This document shows positions 34,253 through 42,931 of a stretch of DNA of 64,000 nucleotides, in pieces (position 1 is the stretch's first letter; every line of letters starts with the position of its first letter). Under the pieces are notes generated by a model, which ran no database searches, was not told the origin of the DNA, and saw only the letters and a list, made by a program, of their open reading frames with translations. The position numbers and the translations under genes are program-made. The DNA lies in contig JAEULK010000050.1 in NCBI GenBank assembly GCA_016793775.1, positions 1-64,000 on the forward strand, given 5' to 3'. Source of the DNA: Sphingopyxis sp. Its GTDB lineage: Bacteria > Pseudomonadota > Alphaproteobacteria > Sphingomonadales > Sphingomonadaceae.

Positions 34253-35026
34253 GTGGTTGTTCCGGGCGTGCGCTTTTCGATCGTCACCGTCTGTTATAAT
34301 CCCGGCGAGACGATCCTTGCCTGCCTGCGCTCGGTCGTCGAGCAGGGTCATCCCCATATCGAACATATCGTCATCGACGGCGCCTCGCCCGACGGCACCG
34401 CCGAACGGATCGCGGCGCTGCCCTGGTTCAAGGGCCAGCTCGTGTCCGAGCCCGACAAGGGTATTTACGACGCGATGAACAAGGGCGCCGCGCTGGCGAC
34501 CGGCGATTATGTCGGTTTCCTCAACGCCGACGACTGGCTTGCCGATCCCGACGCGATCGCGCGGCTCGCCGAAGCGGTCGCCGCAAATCCCGGCGCCGAT
34601 GCGGTGCAGGGCGATGTCGTGATCGTCGATCCCGTGAAGCCCGGGCGGCAGCGCTATTATTCGGGCGCGGGCAATTGGCGGCGCCGCCTCAGCTGGGGCC
34701 AGATGCCGCCGCATCCGGGTTTCTATATGCGCACCGACCTGTTCCGCGAGATGGGCGGCTTCGCGACCGATTATCGCATCGCCGCCGATTACGACCTGAT
34801 GCTGCGGTACTTCTGCACCGCGGGGCGGACGTCGGTGCATGTCGCGGCGCCGATCGTCACCATGGCGACCGGCGGGGTATCGAACCAGGGGCTGCAAAGC
34901 CGCAAGATCATCAACCGCGAGATCGGCGTCGCGTGCAAGCGCAATGGCGTGAAGACCAATTCGTTGATGATCTGGTCGAAATATCTGACCAAGATCTTCC
35001 AATATCTGCCGCGCCGGGCCGCCTGA
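34253..35026 (+). CDS. GT2-family glycosyltransferase
   Basis: A roughly 257-residue GT-A enzyme. The N-terminal FSIVTVCYNPGETILACLRSV, the nucleotide site FLNADDW and the C-terminal acceptor region ADYDLMLRYF are typical of inverting GT2 enzymes related to WcaA/WcaE. The GTG at 34253 has GGGG about eight bases upstream and gives the standard N-terminus; a TTG at 34235 is possible. The stop overlaps the next ATG (TGATG). It adds one residue of the repeat unit on the cytoplasmic side. Confidence 0.86.
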   Translation: MVVPGVRFSIVTVCYNPGETILACLRSVVEQGHPHIEHIVIDGASPDGTAERIAALPWFKGQLVSEPDKGIYDAMNKGAALATGDYVGFLNADDWLADPDAIARLAEAVAANPGADAVQGDVVIVDPVKPGRQRYYSGAGNWRRRLSWGQMPPHPGFYMRTDLFREMGGFATDYRIAADYDLMLRYFCTAGRTSVHVAAPIVTMATGGVSNQGLQSRKIINREIGVACKRNGVKTNSLMIWSKYLTKIFQYLPRRAA

Positions 35027-35967
35027 TGGGCGAGGCGCTGACGCTGGTGACCGGCGCCAACGGCTTCGTCGGGGGCGAGATCGTGCGGCAGTTGCGCGAG
35101 CAGGGCGTGTCCGTGCGATCGGCGGTGCGGCGGGCGATAGGTGACGATGCGGTTTCGGTCGGGGACATCGGCCCGGATACCGACTGGAGCGCCGCGCTGG
35201 CGGGCGTCGACCGGGTGATCCATTGCGCGGCGCGGGTGCACCAGATGGACGACCGCGCCGCCGACCCGCTCGCCGCCTTTCACGCGGTCAACCGCGACGG
35301 CACCGCGGCGCTGGCGCGGCAGGCTGTGGCCGCGAGGGTGAAGCGCCTCGTATTTCTGAGCACGATCAAGGTCAATGGCGAAACCACGAGGGATCGCGGC
35401 CCCTTCACCGCCGAGGATGCGCCCGCTCCGCAAGATCCCTATGGCCAATCGAAATGGCAGGCCGAGCAGGCGCTCCATGCGATAGCCGCCGAAACCGGCC
35501 TCGAAGTCGTCGTCATCCGCCCGCCGCTGGTCTATGGCCCGGGCGTGCGCGCCAATTTTGCGCGCATGGTGGCGTGGGTCGCGCGGGGGCGGCCCCTACC
35601 GTTCGGCCTTTGCCGCAACCAGCGCAGTCTGGTCGCGGTCACCAACCTCGCCTCGCTGGCGATCGCCGCTAGCCGTCATCCCGCCGCCGCCGGCGCGACG
35701 CTGCTCGCCACCGACGGCGAGACGGTGAGCGTGCGCGATCTGCTCGCGCGGATCGGCACCGCCTTCGGGCGCCCGGCGCGGCTGTTCCCGGTGCCCCCGG
35801 CCCTGTTGCGGCTGGTGGGGAGCCTGAGCGGGCAACGCGCCGCGATCGACCGCTTGTGCGACCCGTTGGTCGTCGATGGCGCGCCGACGCGGCAATTGCT
35901 CGGTTGGCACCCGCCGGTGACCATGGCCGAAGCGCTGGCGCAAATGGCGGCGAGGCCGGTCCGATGA
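35026..35967 (+). CDS. NAD-dependent 4-ketoreductase/epimerase, WbpV/WbpK type
   Basis: A 313-residue SDR with LVTGANGFVGGEIV near the N-terminus, FLSTIKVNGE and the catalytic YGQSKWQAEQ. This set, followed directly by a WecA-like transferase gene (ATGA overlap), reproduces the wbpV-wbpL or wbpK-wbpL pairs of Pseudomonas O-antigen loci. There the reductase converts the WbpM product UDP-4-keto-6-deoxy-GlcNAc to UDP-QuiNAc or UDP-FucNAc. A WbpM homologue is encoded at 50.5-52.4 kb, so the pathway is complete within the window. Confidence 0.85.
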   Translation: MGEALTLVTGANGFVGGEIVRQLREQGVSVRSAVRRAIGDDAVSVGDIGPDTDWSAALAGVDRVIHCAARVHQMDDRAADPLAAFHAVNRDGTAALARQAVAARVKRLVFLSTIKVNGETTRDRGPFTAEDAPAPQDPYGQSKWQAEQALHAIAAETGLEVVVIRPPLVYGPGVRANFARMVAWVARGRPLPFGLCRNQRSLVAVTNLASLAIAASRHPAAAGATLLATDGETVSVRDLLARIGTAFGRPARLFPVPPALLRLVGSLSGQRAAIDRLCDPLVVDGAPTRQLLGWHPPVTMAEALAQMAARPVR

Positions 35968-36950
35968 TCGACACCGGACTGGCGCTCGCCGGAATCTGTC
36001 TGATCGGGACGATCCTGCTGCTCAGCCTCTATATCGGCTGGGCACAGCGCCGGATGGTCGACACCCCCAACGAGCGCAGCGCGCACGCCGTGGCGACGCC
36101 GACCGGCGGGGGCATCGTATTCCTGTCGGTGTGGGTCGCGAGCCTCGCCGCGGCGGCGCTGCTCGTGCCCTATCAGACCACCGCCGCGCTGGCGCTGGGG
36201 CCGGCGGTCGTCGCGCTGATGTGGCTCGGCTGGCTCGACGATCGCACCCCCCTGCCCACCTCGCTGCGCTTTGCGGTGCAATTCGGCTGCGCGGCGCTGT
36301 TCCTGCTGCTCTGGCCCTGGCCCGAACTGCCGCAGGGCTGGTTCGCGCCGCTCTTCATCGTCGCGCTGCTCTATCTGGTCTATTCGGCGAATATCACCAA
36401 TTTCATGGACGGCATCGACGGCATCGTCGCGCTGCAGATGCTCGCCTTCGTCGCGGGGGCGCTGCTGATCCTGCCGCCGACGATCCTGACCCTGTCGATC
36501 CTGTTGCTCGGGGCGGCGGTGCTCGGCTTCTTCCTGTTCAACCGCCCGCCCGCCAAATTGTTCATGGGCGACAGCGGCAGCGCGCCGCTGGGGCTGTTCG
36601 TCGCCGCGATCACGCTGGCGGTCGCGGCGTCGAACTGGCGCTTCGGTCTTGCGCTGCTGCTGCTGCAGGGCGTGTTCCTGTGCGACAGCGCGGTCACCCT
36701 GCTGCGCCGCTTCCTGCGCCGCCAGAATGTGACGCAGGCGCATAGCGAGCATGCCTATCAGCACGCCAAGCGCCGCTGGGGCCATGCGCGCGTCAGCTAT
36801 GCGCTGTTCGCGATCACCGCGCTGGTGCAGATCCCCGTCGCCTATGGCATCGCGTGGCTCACCCTGCCCTTCTGGGTGGCGGCGATCGACCTTGCGCTGC
36901 TCGCGTTTCTCGCCGCCATCTTCCGCGCCGGGACCGCGCGCACCGATTGA
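35964..36950 (+). CDS. Undecaprenyl-phosphate HexNAc-1-phosphate transferase (WbpL/WecA type)
   Basis: A 328-residue polytopic membrane enzyme of the MraY/WecA family. Catalytic and metal residues are visible in NERSAHAVATPTGGGI, GWLDDR, the motif NFMDGIDGIVALQ, and KLFMGDSGSAPLG. The terminal HAYQHAKRRWG is the conserved basic loop. It starts glycan assembly by moving an N-acetylhexosamine-1-phosphate (likely QuiNAc, FucNAc or GlcNAc) onto undecaprenyl phosphate. It is the only initiating transferase seen in the window. Its start overlaps the reductase stop. Confidence 0.92.
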   Translation: MIDTGLALAGICLIGTILLLSLYIGWAQRRMVDTPNERSAHAVATPTGGGIVFLSVWVASLAAAALLVPYQTTAALALGPAVVALMWLGWLDDRTPLPTSLRFAVQFGCAALFLLLWPWPELPQGWFAPLFIVALLYLVYSANITNFMDGIDGIVALQMLAFVAGALLILPPTILTLSILLLGAAVLGFFLFNRPPAKLFMGDSGSAPLGLFVAAITLAVAASNWRFGLALLLLQGVFLCDSAVTLLRRFLRRQNVTQAHSEHAYQHAKRRWGHARVSYALFAITALVQIPVAYGIAWLTLPFWVAAIDLALLAFLAAIFRAGTARTD

Positions 36951-37032
36951 TCTTTGCCGGAAGCTTGTCCATAGACCTCCCGCCCCGGCCCGCGCCGTGG
37001 CAGGGCCATCGCAACAGGAACACGAACCGCTT

Positions 37033-38094
37033 ATGACCGTTGCAATTCAGCCGATTACGGGCCGCCGCCAGCGGTACGCGCTGGTCGGATGCGGCCGGAT
37101 TTCGGCCAATCATTTCGCGGCGCTCGAGGCGCATGGCAACCAGGTCGAGATCGTCGATGTCTGCGATATCGATCCCGCCGCGCTGGCCAAGGCGACCGAG
37201 CGAACCGGCGCGCGCGGCCACGCCTCGCTGACCGACATGCTCAAGGCCACCGACGCCGATGCGGTGATCGTGACCACGCCGAGCGGGCTGCACCCCGCGC
37301 AGGTGATCGAGATCGCCGAATCCGGGCGCCACGTCATTTCGGAAAAGCCGATGGCGACGCGCTGGCGCGATGGCCTGCGCATGGTCGAGGCGTGCGACAA
37401 GGCGGGCGTCCAGCTGTTCATCGTCAAGCAGAACCGCCGCAACGCGACGCTGCAACTGCTCAAGAATGCGGTGTCCAGCGGGCGTTTCGGGCGCATCTAC
37501 ATGGTCGCGGTCAATGTTTTCTGGACGCGGCCGCAGGATTATTACGACAGCGCCGCGTGGCGCGGCACATGGGAGTTCGACGGCGGCGCGCTGATGAACC
37601 AGGCGAGCCATTATGTCGATCTGCTCGACTGGCTGGGCGGCCCGATCGAGAGCCTGCACGCTTACACCGCGACGCTGGCGCGCAATATCGAGGTCGAGGA
37701 TACGGCGGTCATCAACGTCCGCTGGCGCTCGGGCGCGCTCGGGTCGATGAACGTCACGATGCTGACCTATCCCAAGAATCTCGAAGGATCGATCACCATC
37801 CTCGGTGAAAAGGGCAGCGTGAAGGTCGGCGGCGTCGCGCTCAACAGAATCGAGAATTGGGAATTCGAGACGCCGCATGCCGACGACGAACTCGTCGCGT
37901 CGGCGTCCTACGACACCGGCTCGGTTTATGGTTTCGGGCACCAGCTCTATTACGACAATGTCGTCGGCACGCTGGCGGGCGAGTGCGACGCCGCGACCGA
38001 CGGGCGCGAGGGGCTGCGCAGCCTGGAAGTGCTGATCGCCTCCTATCTCTCGGCGCGCGACGGCAAGCGCGTGTCGCTGCCGCTGGACTATTGA
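37033..38094 (+). CDS. wbpB: UDP-GlcNAc-uronate 3-dehydrogenase (WbpB/WlbA type)
   Basis: A 353-residue Gfo/Idh/MocA oxidoreductase. It has the NAD site [17 protein letters not shown] (15-31), the catalytic Lys region VISEKPMA, and the C-terminal [20 protein letters not shown], where the His and Asn fit the WlbA group. It oxidises UDP-GlcNAc-uronate at C3. The next genes encode the matching N-acetyltransferase (WbpD) and aminotransferase (WbpE). ATG 37033 has AGGA upstream, and the stop overlaps wbpD (TGATG). An 82-base gap precedes it, the largest within this stretch. Confidence 0.9.
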   Translation: MTVAIQPITGRRQRYALVGCGRISANHFAALEAHGNQVEIVDVCDIDPAALAKATERTGARGHASLTDMLKATDADAVIVTTPSGLHPAQVIEIAESGRHVISEKPMATRWRDGLRMVEACDKAGVQLFIVKQNRRNATLQLLKNAVSSGRFGRIYMVAVNVFWTRPQDYYDSAAWRGTWEFDGGALMNQASHYVDLLDWLGGPIESLHAYTATLARNIEVEDTAVINVRWRSGALGSMNVTMLTYPKNLEGSITILGEKGSVKVGGVALNRIENWEFETPHADDELVASASYDTGSVYGFGHQLYYDNVVGTLAGECDAATDGREGLRSLEVLIASYLSARDGKRVSLPLDY

Positions 38095-38657
38095 TGGGCG
38101 CCAAGATCCACGAGACCGCCATCGTCGATGCCGGCGCCGAGATCGGCGACGGCACCGCGATCTGGCATTGGGTGCATGTCTGCGCCACCGCGCGGATCGG
38201 TGAGGGCTGCTCGCTCGGGCAGAATGTCTATGTCGGCAACGATGTCACCATCGGCAATAATGTCCGCATCCAGAACGGGGTGTCGGTCTATGACGCGGTG
38301 ACGCTGGAAGACGATGTCTTCTGCGGGCCGGCGATGGTTTTCACCAACGTCTACAACCCGCGTTCGGCGGTGCCGCGCAAGGACGAGTATCGCGAGACGA
38401 TCGTGCGCACGGGCGCGACGCTCGGCGCGAACTGCACGATCGTGTGCGGGGTGACGATCGGCGCCCATGGCTTCGTCGGCGCGGGATCGGTGATCAACCG
38501 CGACGTGAAACCCTATGCGCTGATGGTGGGCGTGCCCGCGCGCCGGATCGGTTGGATGTGCGAATGCGGCGTCCGGCTCGAAGGTCAGGGTACGGTCACC
38601 TGCACGGCCTGCGACAGCGAATATCAGATAACAGACGAGGAATGTTCTCCCCGATGA
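38094..38657 (+). CDS. wbpD: UDP-2-acetamido-3-amino-uronate N-acetyltransferase (WbpD type)
   Basis: A 187-residue left-handed beta-helix acetyltransferase with regular hexapeptide repeats ([34 protein letters not shown]). It has the WbpD loop [17 protein letters not shown] and the C-terminal cysteine-rich tail CECGVRL...CTAC, as in known WbpD/WlbB proteins. It uses acetyl-CoA to acetylate the 3-amino group of UDP-GlcNAc3N-uronate. It is sandwiched between wbpB and wbpE with overlapping ends, so the three are almost certainly one functional unit. Confidence 0.92.
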   Translation: MGAKIHETAIVDAGAEIGDGTAIWHWVHVCATARIGEGCSLGQNVYVGNDVTIGNNVRIQNGVSVYDAVTLEDDVFCGPAMVFTNVYNPRSAVPRKDEYRETIVRTGATLGANCTIVCGVTIGAHGFVGAGSVINRDVKPYALMVGVPARRIGWMCECGVRLEGQGTVTCTACDSEYQITDEECSPR

Positions 38658-39769
38658 GCGACGTGATCGAATTCAACGACCTCAAGGCCCAGTATCGCGC
38701 GGTGAAGACCTCGGTCGACGCGCGCATCCAGGCGGTACTCGACCATGGCCAATATATCATGGGCCCCGAGGTCGCCGAACTCGAAGAGAAGCTGGTCGCC
38801 TATACCGGCGCCAAGCATTGCATCGGCGTCGCCTCGGGGACCGAGGCGCTGCTGATCGCGCTGATGGCGCTCGACATCGGTCCGGGCGACGAAGTCATCA
38901 CGACATCGGCGACCTTCGTGGCGACGGTCGAGGTCATCGCGCTGGTCGGCGCGACCCCGGTGTTTGTCGATATCGACCCCGCGACCTCGACGATCGATCC
39001 GCAGGCGGTGAAGACCGCGATTTCGGACAGGACGCGCGCGATCATCCCCGTCTCGCTTTATGGCCAATGCGCCGATATGGACGCGATCAATACGATCGCG
39101 GCGCCGCAGAATATCGCGGTGATCGAGGATGGCGCGCAGAGCTTCGGTTCGACCTACAAGGGGCGCCGCAGCGGCAGCACGTCGGGCATCGGTTGCACCA
39201 GCTTTTTTCCCGCCAAGCCGCTGGGCTGCTATGGCGACGGCGGCGCGATCTTCACCGACGACGACGAACTCGCACAGGTCTGCCGCGAAATCCGCATCCA
39301 CGGCCAGTCGCGCCGCTTCCACCACACGCGCGTCGGCGTCGGCGGGCGGCTCGACACGATCCAGGCGGCGGTGCTGCTCGCCAAGCTCGAGATTTTCGAC
39401 GAGGAAATCGCGCGGCGGCAGGCGCTCGGGGCGCGCTACCTCGCGGCCTTCGCGGGACATAACGCGCTCGAACTGCCGATGATCGCCGCCGACCGGACGA
39501 GCGTCTGGGGCTATTTTGCGCTGAAATCGCCGAACCGCGCGGCGGTCCTCGATGCGCTGAAGGCGGCGGGCGTGCCGAGCGGGGTGCATTATCCCGAGCC
39601 CATGCACGTCCAGCCGGCGTACCGGGACAAGTGCCGCGTCGCGGGCAGCATGGCCGAGACCGATCGCTGGTCGGAGCAGGTGTTCAGCCTGCCGATGCAC
39701 GCCTATCTGACCGACGAAGCGCAGGACCGCATCATCGCCGCGGTGCTGGCGGGGGCCGGCGCGGCCTAA
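38654..39769 (+). CDS. wbpE: UDP-3-keto-uronate aminotransferase (WbpE/WlbC, DegT family)
   Basis: A 371-residue PLP-dependent aminotransferase of the DegT/DnrJ/EryC1 family. It starts [14 protein letters not shown] and has [14 protein letters not shown] (the PLP phosphate loop), [15 protein letters not shown] (PLP-ring Asp) and the catalytic Lys in [16 protein letters not shown]. It transfers an amino group from glutamate to the C3-keto sugar made by WbpB. The start at 38654 (MSDVIEF) is preferred; ATG 38642 would add four residues. It overlaps wbpD. Confidence 0.93.
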   Translation: MSDVIEFNDLKAQYRAVKTSVDARIQAVLDHGQYIMGPEVAELEEKLVAYTGAKHCIGVASGTEALLIALMALDIGPGDEVITTSATFVATVEVIALVGATPVFVDIDPATSTIDPQAVKTAISDRTRAIIPVSLYGQCADMDAINTIAAPQNIAVIEDGAQSFGSTYKGRRSGSTSGIGCTSFFPAKPLGCYGDGGAIFTDDDELAQVCREIRIHGQSRRFHHTRVGVGGRLDTIQAAVLLAKLEIFDEEIARRQALGARYLAAFAGHNALELPMIAADRTSVWGYFALKSPNRAAVLDALKAAGVPSGVHYPEPMHVQPAYRDKCRVAGSMAETDRWSEQVFSLPMHAYLTDEAQDRIIAAVLAGAGAA

Positions 39770-39779
39770 GCACGCTGGC

Positions 39780-40472
39780 ATGAGCCGCCTCCTCAACATG
39801 CAGATGAGTTGGCCCGCCACGGCGATCGACCGGCTGCGCCGGATGTTCGAGGCGCGCTTTCACCGCCTGACCGGGCGGCGCTTCTTCGTCGATACCGCGC
39901 AGACGCAGGTCGATGTGCATTTCCGCATGTGGTTCTGGCAGCGGATCATGCGCCGCAACGCCGATGCCTATTGGCCGGTACACCCTTCGACGCGCGTGCG
40001 CGGCGGGCGCTTCGTGGTGATCGGCCCGGAGACGTCGCCCGGCTGGAGCGTCGGTTGCGACATCGACGGGCGGGGCGGCATCTACATCGGCGATTATACC
40101 CAGATCGCGCCGACGGTGCGGATGTACTCGGTCGCCGAGGGGCAGGAGCCGACCGGGGCGCCCGACGATTTTTCGATATCTATCGGTAAATATAGTCTGC
40201 TGACGATGAACGTCGTCGTCGAGGCCGGCGTGACGCTCGGCGACTTCACCATCGTCGGGGCGAACAGCGTCGTCACCGACAGTTTCCCCGAAGGACACTG
40301 CGTGATCGCGGGCAATCCGGCGCGGCTGATCAAGCGGCTCGATCCTGCCGCCTGCGAGCATTGGCAGCGCGCCACCCCCTATGTCGGTTATACCCGGCTC
40401 GCCGAGATCGCGAAGCTGCGCGGCGCCGCGATCGATTCGGTGCTGTTCGACCGCATCTGGGGCGCCGCATGA
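39780..40472 (+). CDS. Left-handed beta-helix acyltransferase
   Basis: A 230-residue protein with hexapeptide repeats in its second half (FVVIGPETSPGW..., GGIYIGDYTQIAPTV..., VVVEAGVTLGDFTIVGANS) and the usual closing motif PEGHCVIAGNPARLIKRLD. Such enzymes O- or N-acetylate sugars using acetyl-CoA. The first 70 residues are basic and helical, and precede the helix domain. It follows wbpE after 10 bases and overlaps the next, related acyltransferase gene. Substrate unknown; an O-acetyl decoration is likely. Confidence 0.84.
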   Translation: MSRLLNMQMSWPATAIDRLRRMFEARFHRLTGRRFFVDTAQTQVDVHFRMWFWQRIMRRNADAYWPVHPSTRVRGGRFVVIGPETSPGWSVGCDIDGRGGIYIGDYTQIAPTVRMYSVAEGQEPTGAPDDFSISIGKYSLLTMNVVVEAGVTLGDFTIVGANSVVTDSFPEGHCVIAGNPARLIKRLDPAACEHWQRATPYVGYTRLAEIAKLRGAAIDSVLFDRIWGAA

Positions 40473-41065
40473 GCCGCGCCATTCCCTGGCGCGTCCGTTT
40501 CGCGCAGCATCTGATCGGGATCAACGGCGCGGCCTATTGGCCGATGCATCCCCACAGCCAGCTCGCTTACCCGAACCGCGTGCTGCTCGGCCGCGACAGC
40601 TGGCCGGGGATCGAGCCGCTCTGCTATGTCAGCGCGAACATGGGGCTGGTGATCGGCGATGGCGTGCGGATCGGCCGCGAGGTCGGGCTGATCACCGGCA
40701 ACCACGACCCGACCCGCCTCACCAACTATCTCGAGGTCGCCCCCCAGATCATCGGCCATCATTGCATCGTCGAGGATGGCTGCACGATCCTGCCCGGGGT
40801 CGAGCTCGCCGATTTCTGCATCGTGACCCGCGGCAGCGTGGTGACCAGATCCTGCCTAAAACCCCGCTCGATCCTGACCGGCAATCCGGCCAAGGTCGTG
40901 GGGACCCACGATCGCCCTGTCCCGGCGATCGCGGCGGATGCCAAGCACGGCTATATCCCTGCGGCCGATTTCGACGCCTTCTCGCGCCGCAATCTGCGGC
41001 ACCAATATCTCGGGCGCTTCGGCGCCGCCTTTACGCCGCCATCATCGATCGCTAGCCGACCATAA
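40469..41065 (+). CDS. Second left-handed beta-helix acyltransferase
   Basis: A 198-residue hexapeptide-repeat protein. Both N-termini share the pattern 'AYWPVHP/AYWPMHP', so it and the preceding gene look like diverged tandem copies. Visible features are NMGLVIGDGVRIGREVGLIT, then the putative catalytic TGNHDPTRLTNYLE, then IVEDGCTILPGVELADFCIV and the end loop ILTGNPAKVVG. ATG 40469 overlaps the previous stop, and its stop overlaps the next ATG (TAATG). Likely an acetyltransferase that decorates the glycan or an amino-sugar precursor. Confidence 0.84.
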   Translation: MSRAIPWRVRFAQHLIGINGAAYWPMHPHSQLAYPNRVLLGRDSWPGIEPLCYVSANMGLVIGDGVRIGREVGLITGNHDPTRLTNYLEVAPQIIGHHCIVEDGCTILPGVELADFCIVTRGSVVTRSCLKPRSILTGNPAKVVGTHDRPVPAIAADAKHGYIPAADFDAFSRRNLRHQYLGRFGAAFTPPSSIASRP

Positions 41066-42894
41066 TGTGCGGGTGGGGAATCCTGGTAAATCGCGACGGG
41101 CGACCGATCGAGCGCGCCAAATTGCAGGCGATGGCGGATGCGGTGGCGCATCGCGGCCCCGATGCCGAAGGTATCGTCGAGCTTGGGGCGGTCGGCCTTG
41201 CGCACCGGCGGTTGGCGGTCATCGACGTCAACGACCGGTCGAACCAGCCGATGCGCAGCGGCGACAATTGGCTGCAATTCAACGGCGCCATTTATAATTT
41301 CCGCGAGCTGCGCACCGAGCTCGAGGCGCTGGGGCACATATTCCACACCAGGTCGGACACCGAAGTCCTGCTCCATGCGCTCGACCAATGGTGGGTCGAC
41401 GCGCTGCCGCGGTTGCAGGGCATGTTCTCCTTCTGCTTCTACGACGCGCGGCGCCGGAAACTGCTGCTGGCGCGCGACCGCTTCGGGATCAAGCCGCTCT
41501 GCTATCACCTGTCCGACCGCGTTATCCTCGCGGGGTCGGAAGCGAAGCAGTTGCTCGCCACCGGCCTCGTCGGTTCGGCGCCCGATCATTCGGTGCTGCG
41601 CACCTTCCTCGAATATGGGCGGCTCAACCTCGACGAACGCAGCTTTTTTGCCGATATCAAGCTGCTGCCGCCGGGCCAACTCGCGGTCTATGACCTCGCG
41701 CGCGACGATATCGTCCAGATGCGCTGGTACGACCTGGCGCTGCATGTCGAACCGCAGGGCGATATCGCTTATGGCGAGGCGTGCGAACGGCTGCGCGCCT
41801 TGTTCGACGATGCGGTCCGTTCGCACCATGTCGCCAATGTGCCCGTCGGCGCCAGCCTGTCGGGCGGCATCGACAGTTCGTCGATCGCCGCGTCGAGCGC
41901 GCCGGTGGTGGGCGATCCGGGGCAATTCCCGCTCTTCACCATCTATCATGCCAACGAACAGCATGACGAACGCGACTATGCGACGCAGGTGAGCGAGCGT
42001 TTCGGTTTCCGGCATATCGAAGTGCCGGTGTCGCTGCTCGACTATTACACTCCCGAATGGCTCGAAAGCTTCGCCTGGTCGCAGGATCAGCCGCTGCCCG
42101 GGGGCAGCCATTTCAACGAGCATGCGCTGTTCAAGGCGGCACATGAAGCCGGCGTGACGGTGATGCTCGACGGCCAGGGCGCCGACGAATATTTCGGCGG
42201 TTATGGCGAATTCTGGCTCGCGGCGCAGCGCGCGGCGCTGAAGAGCGGTCATATTGCCGAGGTCGGGCGCAATCTGCGCGGACGCAGCCTGACCAATGAC
42301 GAGCCGATGCCGCTCACCGCGCGCAAGATGGTCGCGGCGCTGGCCCGGCGCGAGAGCGACGTATCACCGCTGATGGCCGGGCTGTGGCGCGGCAAGGGCG
42401 CGGCGCGCCACGCCTATGCGCCGCCCAAGGATTTCCGCCCGCTGTCGATCGACGAGCTGGTGCGGTCGAGCATCCCCTATCAGCTCCATTCGCAGGACCG
42501 CAACGCGATGCAGTTCGGAATCGAATCGCGCGTGCCCTTCCTCGATCACCGGCTGGTCGAGTTCGTCTGCAGTCTGCCGACCGACTATCTGGTCGGGCGC
42601 GGATGGCAGAAGCGTATTTTCCGCGATGCCATGTCCGAATTGCCGGACGCGATCCGCTGGCGGCGCGGCAAGATCGGCTTTTCGTCGCCCGACGCCGAAT
42701 TCGGGGTGCAATATCCCGCGCAGCTCGCCGCGATGCTCGACGACGCGACGGCGACGCTCGCACCGCTGCTCGACACCGCCGAACTGCGCGCACGGCTGGG
42801 CCGCTACCGGCTCGATCCGACGCGCTACGACTCAGCGATATTTCGCTTGATCAGTCTCGCGGCGTGGGTCAGGCGGTTCGCGGTTTCGCTATAA
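41065..42894 (+). CDS. Asparagine synthase-like glutamine-dependent amidotransferase
   Basis: A 609-residue two-domain enzyme. The N-terminal Ntn glutaminase starts MCGWGILV with catalytic Cys2, followed by AHRGPDAEG. The C-terminal synthetase has the PP-loop SLSGGIDSSSIAAS that activates a carboxylate with ATP. The length fits AsnB. In surface-polysaccharide loci these proteins (e.g. WbpS in Pseudomonas) convert uronic acids to uronamides; true asparagine synthesis is less likely here. It overlaps the acyltransferase gene by one base. Candidate substrates are the HexNAc-uronic and GalA residues made in this locus. Confidence 0.88.
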   Translation: MCGWGILVNRDGRPIERAKLQAMADAVAHRGPDAEGIVELGAVGLAHRRLAVIDVNDRSNQPMRSGDNWLQFNGAIYNFRELRTELEALGHIFHTRSDTEVLLHALDQWWVDALPRLQGMFSFCFYDARRRKLLLARDRFGIKPLCYHLSDRVILAGSEAKQLLATGLVGSAPDHSVLRTFLEYGRLNLDERSFFADIKLLPPGQLAVYDLARDDIVQMRWYDLALHVEPQGDIAYGEACERLRALFDDAVRSHHVANVPVGASLSGGIDSSSIAASSAPVVGDPGQFPLFTIYHANEQHDERDYATQVSERFGFRHIEVPVSLLDYYTPEWLESFAWSQDQPLPGGSHFNEHALFKAAHEAGVTVMLDGQGADEYFGGYGEFWLAAQRAALKSGHIAEVGRNLRGRSLTNDEPMPLTARKMVAALARRESDVSPLMAGLWRGKGAARHAYAPPKDFRPLSIDELVRSSIPYQLHSQDRNAMQFGIESRVPFLDHRLVEFVCSLPTDYLVGRGWQKRIFRDAMSELPDAIRWRRGKIGFSSPDAEFGVQYPAQLAAMLDDATATLAPLLDTAELRARLGRYRLDPTRYDSAIFRLISLAAWVRRFAVSL

Positions 42895-42931
42895 CCCCCG
42901 GGGACGGCCGCCGCGGCTGCTCTCCGAAACG

